Shown: positions 1 through 9,430, numbered from the stretch's first letter. The stretch is 64,000 bases of DNA from Thiorhodovibrio frisius (GCF_033954835.1 NZ_CP121471.1:1606501-1670500); one strand, 5' to 3'. The notes: generated by a model from the letters alone, not told the origin. Made by a program: numbers and translations.

Positions 1-447
1 TTCATCCCTGCCGTCGCGCTGGTGGCCATTTTTGGTGGCTGGAAATATCACGCCGGTGAGAGCGCGAAATCGCGCGTCTTTTATCTCTTTCGCCAAGTGC
101 TGCACTGGGCTGCGCTGGCGGTAGTGGTGCACTACTTTTTCACCAAGGATTTGCTCCACTTTCTGAATGCTGAAACCGACGGCGTGGTGATGATTTTCCT
201 GCTTGGGCTGACCGCGATTCTGTCTGGGATCCATGCGGATTGGAAAATGGGTCTGTTCGGCGCTTTCCTGATCATGAGCGGCGAGACCATCGGGTGGTTC
301 GATGACAATGCCGTACTCATGGGCATTGTTGGCGGTGCCGCAGCGGTGGCTGTGATTTTGACCCTGTTGGTGCGCTCGAGAGTCACAAGCAGAAAGAAAA
401 CCAAGAGCGACGCAGCGGGCGGGATCGAGGCGAACGCCAGCGCCTGA
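1..447 (+). CDS. Integral membrane protein, 5'-truncated by window edge
   Basis: The reading frame is open to the first base, so the true start lies outside the window; a GTG at 22 is only the first possible internal start. The visible 148 residues hold about four hydrophobic segments, followed by a basic tail rich in Arg, Lys and Ala. No catalytic motif is visible. The small size and spacing of helices suggest a short polytopic inner-membrane protein, and the segment with LHWAALAVVVHYFF could be a helix with embedded histidines. I do not recognise the family. It runs towards the convergent rlmL gene, from which it is separated by about 50 bases. Confidence 0.6.
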   Translation, partial: FIPAVALVAIFGGWKYHAGESAKSRVFYLFRQVLHWAALAVVVHYFFTKDLLHFLNAETDGVVMIFLLGLTAILSGIHADWKMGLFGAFLIMSGETIGWFDDNAVLMGIVGGAAAVAVILTLLVRSRVTSRKKTKSDAAGGIEANASA

Positions 448-500
448 TGTGGCGCTGTCTGTCTCGCCAGCGCAGGAGCCGATTTTTGTGCTCGCGGCGC

Positions 501-2774
501 TCAGTGGCGATGACGGAAGCGCCAGCAATGATGAATGCGCGCGTTGCGCTTGAAGTCTCGCGGCAAGGTGCGGGGCTTCAAGTCCTCAATCGCTAGGTCC
601 GCTAGGGCTTCGGTTTCCAGCTTGAAGCGGCGCAGATTGGTGGAGAAGATCAGCTCGCCGTCCGGCTCGAGCAGCCGGGCGGTCTGCTGGATCAGCCTGA
701 CATGGTCGCGCTGAATATCGAAGCTGCCGCGCATCCGCTTGGACGTCGAAAAGCTCGGTGGGTCGAGAAAAATCAGCCCGAATTTGTCCCAACGCGGACG
801 CTCGATCCATTGCAGGCAGTCGGCTTGTTCAACTCTGTGCGCGGGTGGCGCGAAGCCGTTGAGCGCCAGATTGCGCTGCGCCCAGTCGCAGTAGGTGCGC
901 GATAGATCGACTGTGAGGGTCGAGAGCGCACCACCCGCTGCGGCATGTACGCTGGCCGCACCTGTGTAGCCGAAGAGATTCAAAAACCGCTTCCCCTGCG
1001 CGAGCTGCCCGATGAGCGCGCGGGTCTGGCGGTGGTCGAGAAACAGCCCGGTGTCGAGATGGTCTTGCAGGTTGACCAGAAAGCGCAGCCCGGCTTCGCG
1101 CACTTCAAAGAACTGCTCCGCTTGGCCCTGTCTGTCGTATTGCGCGTTGCCGCGTTGGCGCTGTCGCACCTTAAAGAACAGGTTCTCACGCGCGATGCCC
1201 AGGGTTTCGCTGATTACCCCCATGGCCTCGCGCAGACGCCGGCGTGCCGCGCGTGGGTCGATGTCGGGCGGTGCAGCATATTCCTGCACATGGGCGAGCC
1301 TTTGCATGCCAGCGTCGTGCTCTACGCTAGCGCGAGGTCTCGCGCTCGCCCCCGCCTTCGCGTCAGCCCCGCTGTTGGCGTCCGCTGCGGCAGCCGAGTA
1401 GATGTCGATGGCCAGGGCATATTCGGGCAAATCGGCGTCATAGAGCCGATAGCAGCCGATGTCCTGCTGCTTGAGCCAGCTATTCAGGCTTTTCTGATTT
1501 TTGCGCAGCCGGTTGGCGAGCATCTCGGCGCCGGGGCCACGGTCCTCGGGTGGCAGCGGGCGCGGGCTGTCATCCACATGCGCCTCAGAGCGGATGTCGA
1601 AATGCAGCAACTGGCAGTCGAGCGGGCCGTTGAACAGCCGGTGCATGCGGTGCGCGCGCAGGCCCATGTTGCGGCCAAGCTCGGGGTTGGCGGTCAATAC
1701 CGCGCCCTGCCAGCCGTCGAAGCGCTCGCGCAGGACCTGTCCGAGCGTGCGGTAGAGCGGCACCAGATTCTCCTTGGCACCGAGGCGTTCGCCATAAGGC
1801 GGGTTGCTGATGACCAGCCCCTGCCGCACCTGACCACAGGGCTGGCAGTCGGCCAGCTCGCGGCGCTCGAAATGCAGGCGCCCGGCCAGACCGGCGCGCT
1901 CCAGGTTGGCATAGGCCATGCGAATGGCGGCGCTGTCGCGGTCATAGCCGCACAGGCGGCCAAGGCTTTCCAGTCCTTTGCTCGCGCGTGCTTCGGCCTC
2001 CTCGCGCAAGCCGTTCCAGGCTGCTGCATCATGTCCGCGCCAGGCGCTAAAGCCCCAGTGCGCGCGGTTTAGCCCAGGCGCGCGGTCGGCGGCCATCAGC
2101 GCGGCCTCAATCACTAAGGTACCGGCACCGCACATGGGGTCGACCAGGGCGCCGCCGGCGGCGGCAATCGCAGGCCAGCGCGCGCGCAGCAGCAGGGCGG
2201 CGGCCAGGTTCTCCTTGATGCTGGCCGCGCCGGCTTCGGTGCGATAACCGCGCCTGTGCAGCGCATCGCCCGACAGGTCCAGGCTGAGCGCGGCCTGATC
2301 GCGAAACAGCCGACAGTAAAGGCGGATGTCGGGCTGGGCGGTATCGACGCTGGGCCTTTGGCCGCTGCGCTCGCGGAACTGATCGACAATGGCATCCTTA
2401 ATGCGCAGGGCGGCGAAATGGGTGTGATCGATGCCGGAACGGGCGCTGTCGACATGAATTGCCAGGGTTTGCTCCGGCCCCAGATGTTGCGACCAGTCGA
2501 TGGCGGCGATGCCGGCGTAGAGTGCATCGGGATCGGCAGCGGGCCATTCCGCCAGCGGCAACAGCACCCGGCTGGCGACGCGCGACCACAGGCACACCCG
2601 ATAGGCATCGGCCAGGGCGCCGGCGCAGGCGACGCCAGCGCGGGTCTCGCGCACCTCGGGGATGCCAAGGCCGCGCAGCTCCTCGGCGAGCAGGGTCTCA
2701 AGATGCCGGGCAGCGGTGACGAAAAAGTGGTGCTGATCCGGTGCCTCGCTGGGCGGTGTTGCGAGCTCTAGCAC
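501..2774 (-). CDS. rlmL: Bifunctional 23S rRNA methyltransferase RlmKL (m2G2445 and m7G2069)
   Basis: Methylates two guanines in domain V of 23S rRNA using S-adenosylmethionine. The order is an N-terminal THUMP-type RNA-binding region (about residues 15-160), the RlmL methyltransferase with the N6/N2-methylase motif NPPYGERLG near residue 320, and the C-terminal RlmK Rossmann domain with NLFGYTGAASVHAA and FLDPPSFSTS near residue 665. At about 757 residues it is slightly longer than the E. coli protein (about 700). I chose the GTG at 2774 because similarity to the family begins a few residues later (HHFFVTAARHLETLL) and the frame further upstream only shadows oxyR. The start overlaps the oxyR stop by 7 bases, so the two genes are probably co-transcribed. 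Confidence 0.9.
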   Translation of the reverse strand: MLELATPPSEAPDQHHFFVTAARHLETLLAEELRGLGIPEVRETRAGVACAGALADAYRVCLWSRVASRVLLPLAEWPAADPDALYAGIAAIDWSQHLGPEQTLAIHVDSARSGIDHTHFAALRIKDAIVDQFRERSGQRPSVDTAQPDIRLYCRLFRDQAALSLDLSGDALHRRGYRTEAGAASIKENLAAALLLRARWPAIAAAGGALVDPMCGAGTLVIEAALMAADRAPGLNRAHWGFSAWRGHDAAAWNGLREEAEARASKGLESLGRLCGYDRDSAAIRMAYANLERAGLAGRLHFERRELADCQPCGQVRQGLVISNPPYGERLGAKENLVPLYRTLGQVLRERFDGWQGAVLTANPELGRNMGLRAHRMHRLFNGPLDCQLLHFDIRSEAHVDDSPRPLPPEDRGPGAEMLANRLRKNQKSLNSWLKQQDIGCYRLYDADLPEYALAIDIYSAAAADANSGADAKAGASARPRASVEHDAGMQRLAHVQEYAAPPDIDPRAARRRLREAMGVISETLGIARENLFFKVRQRQRGNAQYDRQGQAEQFFEVREAGLRFLVNLQDHLDTGLFLDHRQTRALIGQLAQGKRFLNLFGYTGAASVHAAAGGALSTLTVDLSRTYCDWAQRNLALNGFAPPAHRVEQADCLQWIERPRWDKFGLIFLDPPSFSTSKRMRGSFDIQRDHVRLIQQTARLLEPDGELIFSTNLRRFKLETEALADLAIEDLKPRTLPRDFKRNARIHHCWRFRHRH

Positions 2775-3811
2775 CTCGGCGCCGCCGCTGGTGTGGCCGA
2801 GGGAGTCACTGGCGAAGTGACTGGAGGCGTGTCTGGGGGAGTGTCTGGGGTATTGACTGGCGGAGCAGCCTGCGCAGTGATTGGGCTGGCAGGGGTGCCC
2901 GCGGGCGGCGCCAAATCTGGCAGCACCTCGCGCACGACCCGGGCCAGAGCCTGAAGCGCCGCCGTGCGCGGAAAGCTGCGGCGATGCACCAGCGAGATGT
3001 GCCGCCGCGCATCCGGCAGCGACAGGGGGCGCACGCTGATGCCAGGTGTGTCGCGCCAGCCGCTGTCGAGCGCCAGCGCGGGCACCAGAGTGCAGCCGAA
3101 GCCGGCGCGCACCAGATGGCGCAGGGTCTCGAGGCTGGCGGCACTGAGATCGGCTGCCGCGCTGGTGTGTGGGCGTTCGGCCAGGCGGCACACATGCATG
3201 ACCTGCTGGCTTAAACAGTGTCCCTCAGCCAGCAGCAGCAGGTCGGCCGCCTCGAGGTCGGCATCGGTGATCTTGGGCTTGGCCGCTAGCGGATGCCCGG
3301 GCGGATGGGCGAGCCAGAAGGGTTCGTCAAACAGCGGGATCTGGTCGAGATCGGCATCCTCCGCCGGAGTGGCGAGCAGCAGGGCGTCTAGCTCGTGCCG
3401 GCGCAAGCGCAGCAGCAGGGCGTCCGTGACCTCTTCGCGCAGGATCAGCTTGAGCTGCGGATACTGCTGGCGCAGGGGCGCGAGCAGTTGCGGCATCAGA
3501 TAGGGGCTGAGTGTCGGGATGGCACCGACGCGCAGCGGCCCGGCGAGTGGGTCCTGCGCGGCGCGCGCGACCTGCTCAATGGCGTCGGATTGCTCCAGCA
3601 GTCGGCGTGCGTGGCGCAGAATATCCTCGCCCACGGCGGTGATGTCGACCGAGCGGTTGCTGCGCTCAAAGATGGTCACGCCGAGCTCTTCCTCAAGCTT
3701 TTTAACTTGACCGCTCAGGGTGGGTTGGCTGACAAAGCAGCGCTCGGCCGCGCGGCCGAAGTGGCGCGTTTCTGCGACGGCGACGATGTAAGAGAGATCC
3801 CGCAAATTCAT
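2768..3811 (-). CDS. oxyR: Peroxide-sensing LysR-type regulator OxyR
   Basis: LysR-family transcription factor that activates antioxidant genes when an internal disulfide forms. Residues 1-60 are a winged helix-turn-helix (HFGRAAERCFVSQPTLSGQVKKL). Residues 90-300 are the sensory domain. The redox cysteines are in GHCLSQQVMHVC and fall at residues 199 and 208, exactly the E. coli OxyR numbering; this is what separates it from generic LysR proteins. Length is 347 residues against about 305 for typical OxyR. The extra C-terminus, about 35 residues, is a low-complexity Pro/Thr repeat built from TPPDTPP-like units. It reads into the start of rlmL, which it overlaps. Confidence 0.88.
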   Translation of the reverse strand: MNLRDLSYIVAVAETRHFGRAAERCFVSQPTLSGQVKKLEEELGVTIFERSNRSVDITAVGEDILRHARRLLEQSDAIEQVARAAQDPLAGPLRVGAIPTLSPYLMPQLLAPLRQQYPQLKLILREEVTDALLLRLRRHELDALLLATPAEDADLDQIPLFDEPFWLAHPPGHPLAAKPKITDADLEAADLLLLAEGHCLSQQVMHVCRLAERPHTSAAADLSAASLETLRHLVRAGFGCTLVPALALDSGWRDTPGISVRPLSLPDARRHISLVHRRSFPRTAALQALARVVREVLPDLAPPAGTPASPITAQAAPPVNTPDTPPDTPPVTSPVTPSATPAAAPRC

Positions 3812-4236
3812 GCGTGGGATTATACCTGTCGGGACGGAGAGCAGTCGGCCAGTTCACTCTCGATGGCCGATTGCATCATGTTGCTGCCAGCGCCCCGGCT
3901 TGCCTCAGTCTTGTCGCCTCCTTATACTGGTCGTGTTACTGCCTTGTAAGGCACTGCTGGAGTTTTTAGACCGTGTAAGCATTGGCTCGCACTGAGTCCC
4001 CGGATGGATTGTTCGGATAGGTTCTTCGGATTGAGTTTCCCGTCATCTCCTTCCGCATGAAGTCCCGACGACTCCCGCTCCTGTGTCACGCGATGCCGCG
4101 CGCCTGCCGTTTCCATTCTCTCGCTTTTCTGGTCTGCGCTCTTCCCGCCAGCTAACCCAGCGGCGGAACTGATCGGCCTTCGCGTTTCAAGCCCGCCGGC
4201 CCGTCCGGCATCGATTCACGAAGGTACCAATCCCGC
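3812..4236. other. 425-bp intergenic region between oxyR and the SulP gene
   Basis: Divergent upstream region of oxyR (minus) and the SulP transporter gene (plus). It contains a good sigma-70-type promoter pointing towards the transporter (see 3900-3928), then the small palindrome GCCTTGTAAGGC just downstream of the presumed start site. About 300 bases of untranslated leader follow. I see no coding region and no riboswitch I can name in it. Confidence 0.5.
3900..3928 (+). promoter_or_regulatory. Candidate sigma-70 promoter upstream of the SulP gene
   Basis: TTGCCT at 3900-3905 and TATACT at 3923-3928 are separated by exactly 17 bases, the optimal spacing. Transcription would start near 3935 and run through a leader of about 300 bases to the SulP start at 4237. 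Prediction from sequence only. Confidence 0.55.
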
Positions 4237-5718
4237 ATGAAATCCATCCGTCAGGACTGGTTCTCTAACATTCGCAACGATTTGCTCGCCGGCCTGGTGG
4301 TCGCCTTGGCGCTCATTCCCGAGGCCATCGCTTTTTCCATCATCGCCGGTGTCGACCCCAAGGTCGGACTCTACGCTGCCTTCTCCATCGCCACGGTCAC
4401 CGCCTTTGTCGGCGCCCGACCGGGCATGATTTCTGCCGCTACCGGCGCCATGGCGCTGCTGATGATCGGCCTTGTCAAGGAGCATGGTCTGCAATACCTG
4501 CTGGCCGCGACCGTGCTGACCGGGCTATTGCAAATCCTGGCCGGCACCTTGCGCCTCGGCAGTCTGATGCGCTTTATCTCGCGCTCGGTGGTGACCGGTT
4601 TTGTCAATGCACTGGCGATTCTGATCTTCATGGCGCAGATCCCGGAGCTGACCCATGAGGGCGTGACCTGGGAGGTCTATGCGCTGGTGGCCGCTGGCCT
4701 TTGCATCATCTATCTGTTCCCCTATCTGACCAAGGCCATCCCCTCGCCGCTGGTCACTATTCTGATCCTGACCGGCGTGACCATTTATTTGGATCTTGAT
4801 GTGCATACCGTGGGCGATATGGGACAGCTCCCGGATACCCTGCCGGTGTTTCTGCTGCCGGATATTCCGCTGAATTTTGAAACCTTGCAGATTATCTTTC
4901 CGGTGTCGGTCACTCTGGCTGTGGTCGGGTTGCTCGAGTCCCTGATGACCGCGACTATCGTCGATGATCTGACCGACTCCAGCAGCAACAAGAATCGCGA
5001 ATGTGTCGGCCAGGGTGTGGCCAATGTCACCACCGGCTTTCTCGGCGGTATGGCCGGCTGTGCCATGATCGGCCAGTCGGTCATTAACGTGAAATCCGGC
5101 GGGCGCGGACGGCTTTCGACCCTGACCGCCGGCGTCTGCTTGCTGCTGATGGTGGTGTTCGCCGGCGACTGGGTGGCGCAGATCCCCATGGCGGCCTTGG
5201 TGTCGGTGATGATCATGGTGTCCATCGGTACCTTCAATTGGGCCTCGATTCGCAACCTGCGCGAGCACCCGCTGGCTGCCAATGTGGTGATGCTCTCGAC
5301 CGTCGTGGTGGTGGTCGCCACCCATGACCTGGCGCAAGGAGTGCTGGTCGGCGTGCTGCTGTCGGGCTTCTTCTTTGCCCACAAGGTCGGGCAGGTGCTT
5401 TATGTCAGCTCGGTGTCGCTCGATGAAGGTCGCACCCGCGCCTATCTGGTCATTGGACAGGTGTTTTTTGCCTCGGCGGATCGCTTCGTTGCCTCCTTTG
5501 ATTTTAAAGAGGTGATTGAGCGGGTGCGCATTGATGTCAGTCGGGCGCATTTCTGGGACATCACCGCCGTGAGCGCGCTCGATAAGGTGGTGATCAAATT
5601 CCGCCGCGAGGGCACCGAGGTCGAAGTGGTGGGTCTGAATGAAGCCAGTGCTACCCTGATTGACAAGTTCGCGGTGCATGACAAGCCCGAGGCGGTCGAG
5701 CAGTTGATGGGGCACTGA
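4237..5718 (+). CDS. SulP/SLC26-family anion transporter with STAS domain
   Basis: Inner-membrane anion permease of the SulP family, which carries sulfate, bicarbonate or other anions. About 10-12 hydrophobic segments span residues 20-390, including the family's early signature region ([19 protein letters not shown]). A C-terminal STAS domain covers about residues 400-490. At 493 residues it is a compact SulP. The universal stress protein 58 bases downstream is very probably in the same operon. Such SulP-Usp pairs, and the similarity of the short form to BicA-like bicarbonate carriers, make bicarbonate uptake as plausible as sulfate. The substrate cannot be fixed from sequence alone. Confidence 0.85.
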   Translation: MKSIRQDWFSNIRNDLLAGLVVALALIPEAIAFSIIAGVDPKVGLYAAFSIATVTAFVGARPGMISAATGAMALLMIGLVKEHGLQYLLAATVLTGLLQILAGTLRLGSLMRFISRSVVTGFVNALAILIFMAQIPELTHEGVTWEVYALVAAGLCIIYLFPYLTKAIPSPLVTILILTGVTIYLDLDVHTVGDMGQLPDTLPVFLLPDIPLNFETLQIIFPVSVTLAVVGLLESLMTATIVDDLTDSSSNKNRECVGQGVANVTTGFLGGMAGCAMIGQSVINVKSGGRGRLSTLTAGVCLLLMVVFAGDWVAQIPMAALVSVMIMVSIGTFNWASIRNLREHPLAANVVMLSTVVVVVATHDLAQGVLVGVLLSGFFFAHKVGQVLYVSSVSLDEGRTRAYLVIGQVFFASADRFVASFDFKEVIERVRIDVSRAHFWDITAVSALDKVVIKFRREGTEVEVVGLNEASATLIDKFAVHDKPEAVEQLMGH

Positions 5719-5776
5719 GGACGATTCGCGCCGCTCCCGCCTCCCTAAGCGACAACCCTGCACACGGAGATGCCCG

Positions 5777-6640
5777 ATGGACGAGGAAGACAAAATCCTG
5801 GCCTGTGTCGATCAATCACACTACGCTGATACCGTCACCGACGCGGCGGCTTGGGTAGCGGGGCGGCTCAATGCCCCGCTGGAACTGCTGCATATCATCA
5901 ACCACCAGGCCCAGGTCGCGGCAGGCGGGGATCGCAGCGGCGCCATTGGCTTTGATGCCCAGCAGCATTTGCTTGAAACCCTGTCAGAAGAAGACGCCAA
6001 TCGCGGGCGCGACGCACGCGAACAGGGCCGGCTGTTTCTCAACCGGTTACGCCAACGCGTCGCCCAGACCGGCCAGCTCGCCCCCGATGTACGCCAGCGT
6101 CATGGCGATCTCGAAGAAGTGCTGGTTGAGCAGCAACCTGGGGTGCGTTTGTTCGTGCTCGGGCGCCGTGGTGAGTCGGCCGAGGCAACGCACCGCGACC
6201 TCGGGCGCAATGTCGAGCGCATGATTCGGGCGCTGAAAAAGCCCATTCTGGCCGTTACCGAGCAGTTTCAGCCGCCGCGCCGGGTGCTGATCGCCTTTGA
6301 CGGCGGCAGCATCACCCGTCGCGGTGTCGAGCTGGTCGCGGCCAGTCCGCTTTTGCGCGATCTGCCGGTGTATCTTCTGATGTCGGGCAAGGCAACCCGA
6401 GATGGTGCCAAACAGCTCGAATGGGCCAGAAGCACGCTCGAACAGGCGGGCTTCGATGCGCCTGCGGAGCTGATTCCGGGCGACGCCGAACGGGTCATCG
6501 CCGAATCGGTGCGCAAGTTAGAGATCGACATGCTGATCATGGGCGCCTACGGACACTCGCCGATCCGCACCCTGTTGTTTGGGAGCAAAACCTCTGATCT
6601 GCTGCGCTCGGCGCGCATCCCCACGCTGCTGATTCGCTAA
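5777..6640 (+). CDS. Tandem universal stress protein (two UspA domains)
   Basis: Cytosolic protein of 287 residues with two consecutive Usp folds, residues about 1-150 and 165-287. The second ends with an ATP-type Usp loop, GAYGHSPIRTLLFGSKTSDL, followed by the terminal strand RIPTLLIR. The first keeps a degenerate form (LGRRGESAEATHRDLGRNV). Tandem Usp proteins form pseudo-dimers and often bind ATP. Its position directly behind the SulP transporter gene suggests that it senses nucleotide or stress state for that transporter; this is inference. The ATG at 5777 follows an AG-rich stretch (cacggagatgcccg). Confidence 0.85.
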   Translation: MDEEDKILACVDQSHYADTVTDAAAWVAGRLNAPLELLHIINHQAQVAAGGDRSGAIGFDAQQHLLETLSEEDANRGRDAREQGRLFLNRLRQRVAQTGQLAPDVRQRHGDLEEVLVEQQPGVRLFVLGRRGESAEATHRDLGRNVERMIRALKKPILAVTEQFQPPRRVLIAFDGGSITRRGVELVAASPLLRDLPVYLLMSGKATRDGAKQLEWARSTLEQAGFDAPAELIPGDAERVIAESVRKLEIDMLIMGAYGHSPIRTLLFGSKTSDLLRSARIPTLLIR

Positions 6641-6651
6641 CCGCAGGGGCA

Positions 6652-7410
6652 TCATGATCGCGAATCTCGCCCCCAACTGCGAGCGGGGGTGAGCGAGTTT
6701 TCATCCTGCTCGGCAACTCCGGTCGGATTCTGCGCAAGCTGCGTGCATACGGGTTTGCGCAAGAGCGCGACATCTTTTCGCGGAATCTCGCACAACCAGC
6801 CGCGCCGGGCCGCCAGATAGCGCCAGGTTGCGGCGCGGTAGAAAACCACATGGGTGGGATCGCGCCGATAGTGCCAGGCAGCAAAACGCGCGTCCTCGGT
6901 CTGAAAGCAGGTCATGATGCCCAGCCAGCCACCCGGTGCGAGTAGCCGGTCGAGTCGGTCCAGTTCCTCGGCCGGATGATGGAAGTGCTCCGCCGTTTCG
7001 GTGCAAGTGATGAAATCGTAACGGCCTTGCAGCGCACTTGGGTCGGACTGGAAGAAGGGATCATAGAGCGTCATGTCGTGCCCTGCATCGCGCAGCATGG
7101 CCGCTAGCGCCGGGCCGGGCCCGCAGCCGAAGTCGAGTCCGCTGGCAGCAACGGGTAGACGGGCCAGGAGCGGCTCGGCGAGTCGGGCAAGAAAGCGTCG
7201 GTAGCCTGGGTCCGCCGGGTCGTTTTGGTGATAAAGATAGTAGGCCTGTTCCTCGGCGCGCGACGGATATTGGCGCGGATCCAGAAAGCGCGCCTCGCAG
7301 ACCGCACAGGCCCAATAGTCGCGCCCGCCAACCGACAGCAGCGCATTGGGTTTCGGCGCGCGACAGACCGGGCAATGCGCAGGCGCTGGCGTCTCAGATT
7401 GTGTTGTCAT
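6652..7410 (-). CDS. Class I SAM-dependent methyltransferase with N-terminal zinc ribbon
   Basis: 252-residue protein. It begins with a four-cysteine knuckle (CPVCRAPKPNAL and CAVCEARFLD, residues about 10-40), then a Rossmann methyltransferase with motif I LDFGCGPGPALAAM and the acidic strand end TLYDPFF. The motif TCTETAEHFHHPAEELDRL matches methyltransferases of the type-11/23 group in which His residues follow motif II. The substrate is unknown; the same architecture occurs in enzymes acting on small molecules and sugars. I preferred the ATG at 7410 (MTTQSET) to the one at 7467 because the family starts near it. It converges with the Usp gene, with only 11 bases between stops. Confidence 0.75.
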   Translation of the reverse strand: MTTQSETPAPAHCPVCRAPKPNALLSVGGRDYWACAVCEARFLDPRQYPSRAEEQAYYLYHQNDPADPGYRRFLARLAEPLLARLPVAASGLDFGCGPGPALAAMLRDAGHDMTLYDPFFQSDPSALQGRYDFITCTETAEHFHHPAEELDRLDRLLAPGGWLGIMTCFQTEDARFAAWHYRRDPTHVVFYRAATWRYLAARRGWLCEIPRKDVALLRKPVCTQLAQNPTGVAEQDENSLTPARSWGRDSRS

Positions 7411-7476
7411 AGCGCAGCCCGATAGGCCGGCGTTCTCGCGGTCGGGGATGCGCCCTTTGCCGCTCACTCGGCGCTG

Positions 7477-7911
7477 CTATTTCAGGAAGTTGCGAACGCC
7501 ATCGACGAATGAACGGCCTTGTTTGATCATGGCTTGTTTGACCGCCTCTGCGAGTTCGGGTCGGGGCAGGGTGCGTCCATCGAGCTGCATCTTCGATGGT
7601 GATGTAGAGTAAGAAGAGAGTGGATCGCTCAGGGCCAGGGCAGTATCGTCGACGGCATTGTAGGCATAATAGCAGGCGGCGCTGCCGTCATTGCCAGATG
7701 CGGAAAAGTTGAGTTGCACCACGGCGTCGTTGTAGCCCGGGGTTTCGGTTCTCACGTCCTTCCAAACGACCTCATCGCCGCGCTTGATGCGCACCAGGTC
7801 TTTGCATAGAGTCACACGAACATCTTCCATAGGATTGGAGCAGGCTGAGAGTAAAAGGGCAGCCGCTGCGCATAGGGTGGCCATGGAGCGGGTGCGTGTC
7901 GTGAACCTCAT
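7477..7911 (-). CDS. Putative lipoprotein of unknown function
   Basis: 144-residue exported protein. A basic N-terminus and hydrophobic stretch (MATLCAAAALLLSAC) end in a lipobox LSAC, so cleavage and lipidation at Cys near residue 23 are expected. The mature part is polar, has a further Cys pair, and contains the sequence YNDAVVQLNFSASG. No domain is recognised. I selected the ATG at 7911 because it places the signal peptide at the N-terminus; the frame upstream has no coding character. It lies 66 bases upstream of the methyltransferase gene on the same strand. Confidence 0.65.
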   Translation of the reverse strand: MRFTTRTRSMATLCAAAALLLSACSNPMEDVRVTLCKDLVRIKRGDEVVWKDVRTETPGYNDAVVQLNFSASGNDGSAACYYAYNAVDDTALALSDPLSSYSTSPSKMQLDGRTLPRPELAEAVKQAMIKQGRSFVDGVRNFLK

Positions 7912-8059
7912 GGATTGATTGCCCGGATTGGCCGAGACCATCAGCCTTGGTCGGGAACGACTGCATGGGGACTGAATCACTGAGCAATCTCCTCTTGGTA
8001 TGTGATGCTGGCGGCTATGGTCGATATTCAATAAGCCGGAGCTTATTAACAACTTGCCT

Positions 8060-8257
8060 TTACGCGACCGGGTTGTTGGATTTGAACTCATCCACCTCTT
8101 TGCACGCCGAGACCAGCTTCGCCGACAACTCCGGCAGTTGTCCGTAGTCCGTCCATAGCGAGTCCTCGACGATGTCGTGGATCTGTCCCGCGATTTCAGT
8201 GGCCTTCCGTTTTAGCTTCGCTAGGGCCTTTTTTTGATCTTGTGCTTCATCTGACAT
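8060..8257 (-). CDS. Small CCE_0567/Rop-like protein (NifX-associated family, DUF683 type)
   Basis: 65-residue two-helix protein. The core KLKRKATEIAGQIHDIVED followed by WTDYGQLPEL matches the general pattern of the small helical-hairpin family usually found beside nifX and nifE/N genes (Pfam Rop-like; CCE_0567 is the structurally known member, proposed to bind metal). The usual nif neighbours are not here, although nifJ is encoded 17 kb away. The family call is from memory of the pattern and is moderately certain. Function in nitrogen fixation is inference. Confidence 0.55.
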   Translation of the reverse strand: MSDEAQDQKKALAKLKRKATEIAGQIHDIVEDSLWTDYGQLPELSAKLVSACKEVDEFKSNNPVA

Positions 8258-8332
8258 TTTCTATCCTCTTGAGTTAATTTAAGTAAACTGTTCACAGAGA
8301 TCAGCTGCCCGAGCTGCCCGGACCTGGCAGGT

Positions 8333-8479
8333 TTAGGGATCACTGCGCTGCTTTTTCAGCCAGGCTTTGATCAGAACGGGATCAAGCCCTTTCAGGCGCG
8401 CCTCGGAATCGAGCCCCCTCAGCCGCGCTTCAGGATCAAACCGCTTCAGCACCTCATCAGGGTCAAGACCCTCTGAGAT
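8333..8479 (-). pseudogene. C-terminal remnant of an Rpn/YhgA-type PD-(D/E)XK nuclease gene
   Basis: The last 48 codons before the stop at 8333 encode the repeat GLDPDEVLKRFDPEARLRGL followed by another RLKGL unit. Such 'LSPEERLxGL' repeats form the C-terminal tail of Rpn-family recombination-promoting nucleases (putative transposases). The catalytic domain that should precede it is absent, and the upstream frame has no similarity to it, so I read this as a truncated remnant. A stand-alone small repeat protein is the alternative. Confidence 0.45.
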
Positions 8480-8842
8480 TATACAGGTGTGCGCGCGCGA
8501 TGCTGCGCGGGCGATTGGCCTGATAGGCGGTGAGCCAGCGCGCTTAGTCGGTGGCAAATAGGCCTTAGGGGGCGTTGCGCGGGTGGGGTCGAGTTGATTG
8601 ATCAGGGTCAGTTTCCGACCAGTCGAGTCCCGATGGCCCCATGAAGACTCCACCGGTTTCCCCGATACTTGGCTAGGGTTTCAATGAAAGACTGAAGCCG
8701 ACTTAGCCCGATATGAGCCGGATGCTCACCGAACTACACTTAGGTGGGCAGTCTCGGTACTCAGTTGAAGCTAGTCTTCGGATAATGCCTTCTGTGCAGA
8801 GACAAATCATCCGCCGGTAGTTTTTCTCAGAGGATCAAGACG
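8480..8842. other. Intergenic stretch of about 360 bp without recognised gene
   Basis: Lies between the Rpn-type remnant and the PilZ gene. Frames are short and shadow-like, and no RNA gene, clear promoter or repeat was found. Confidence 0.4.
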
Positions 8843-9253
8843 ATGAAGGCGCATGCGGTGATTGATGAACTGAGCGAACGGATCGGTAGCCTTGACTCTG
8901 AGCGGCAGGAGGAATTGCTGGAACTCGTGAGGCAGTGGCAAGTTGGGCAGCAGCGTCAATCTGATCGGTTTGAGCAACCTGTCGATGTTGGTATTGGCTA
9001 CAATGGCCGAGTAACTGTGGGTAGAGCGAAGGATCTCAGTGCGGGTGGCATCTTCATTCTTGTCGATCAGGATTTTGTTCCGACACACAAAGTCGATATT
9101 GTGTTTTCTCTCCCAGGCGCGGAGCGACCGTTCAAAATCAAAGGCCGCGTCGTTCGCATTGACCACGATGGAATCGCCGTGGAATTCGATCAGGTGACTC
9201 CGTATTTCGCAAGGGCTTTAGATAACATACTTCGCGTCAATAAAGAAACCTGA
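8843..9253 (+). CDS. Single-domain PilZ protein (probable c-di-GMP effector)
   Basis: 136-residue cytosolic protein. An N-terminal helix (residues 1-35) precedes a PilZ beta barrel at about 40-125, recognised from DLSAGGIFI (the D/N-x-S-x-x-G motif) and the terminal strand GRVVRIDHDGIAVEFDQV. The upstream RxxxR half of the c-di-GMP site is weak here (QRQSDRFEQP), so binding is likely but not certain. Isolated single PilZ proteins often control type IV pili or motility. The gene stands alone, preceding the duplicated accessory region. A further PilZ protein, YcgR, is encoded at 47.5-48.3 kb. Confidence 0.75.
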   Translation: MKAHAVIDELSERIGSLDSERQEELLELVRQWQVGQQRQSDRFEQPVDVGIGYNGRVTVGRAKDLSAGGIFILVDQDFVPTHKVDIVFSLPGAERPFKIKGRVVRIDHDGIAVEFDQVTPYFARALDNILRVNKET

Positions 9254-9430
9254 CGACAGTGCAACCAGGCTGCGCGTGCTGGCGCGCGTTCCAGTTGGTT
9301 GGGGAGGGCAATTTCGAGGGTTGTCATTCTGCGTTACCGGTTGATGCCTGCGTGGCTTTCTTGACGGCAAGGATGGCTTGCCTTCAAATGGCGGCCAACC
9401 CTTCACTCAGCCTTTCGTGGAACCCTACTT

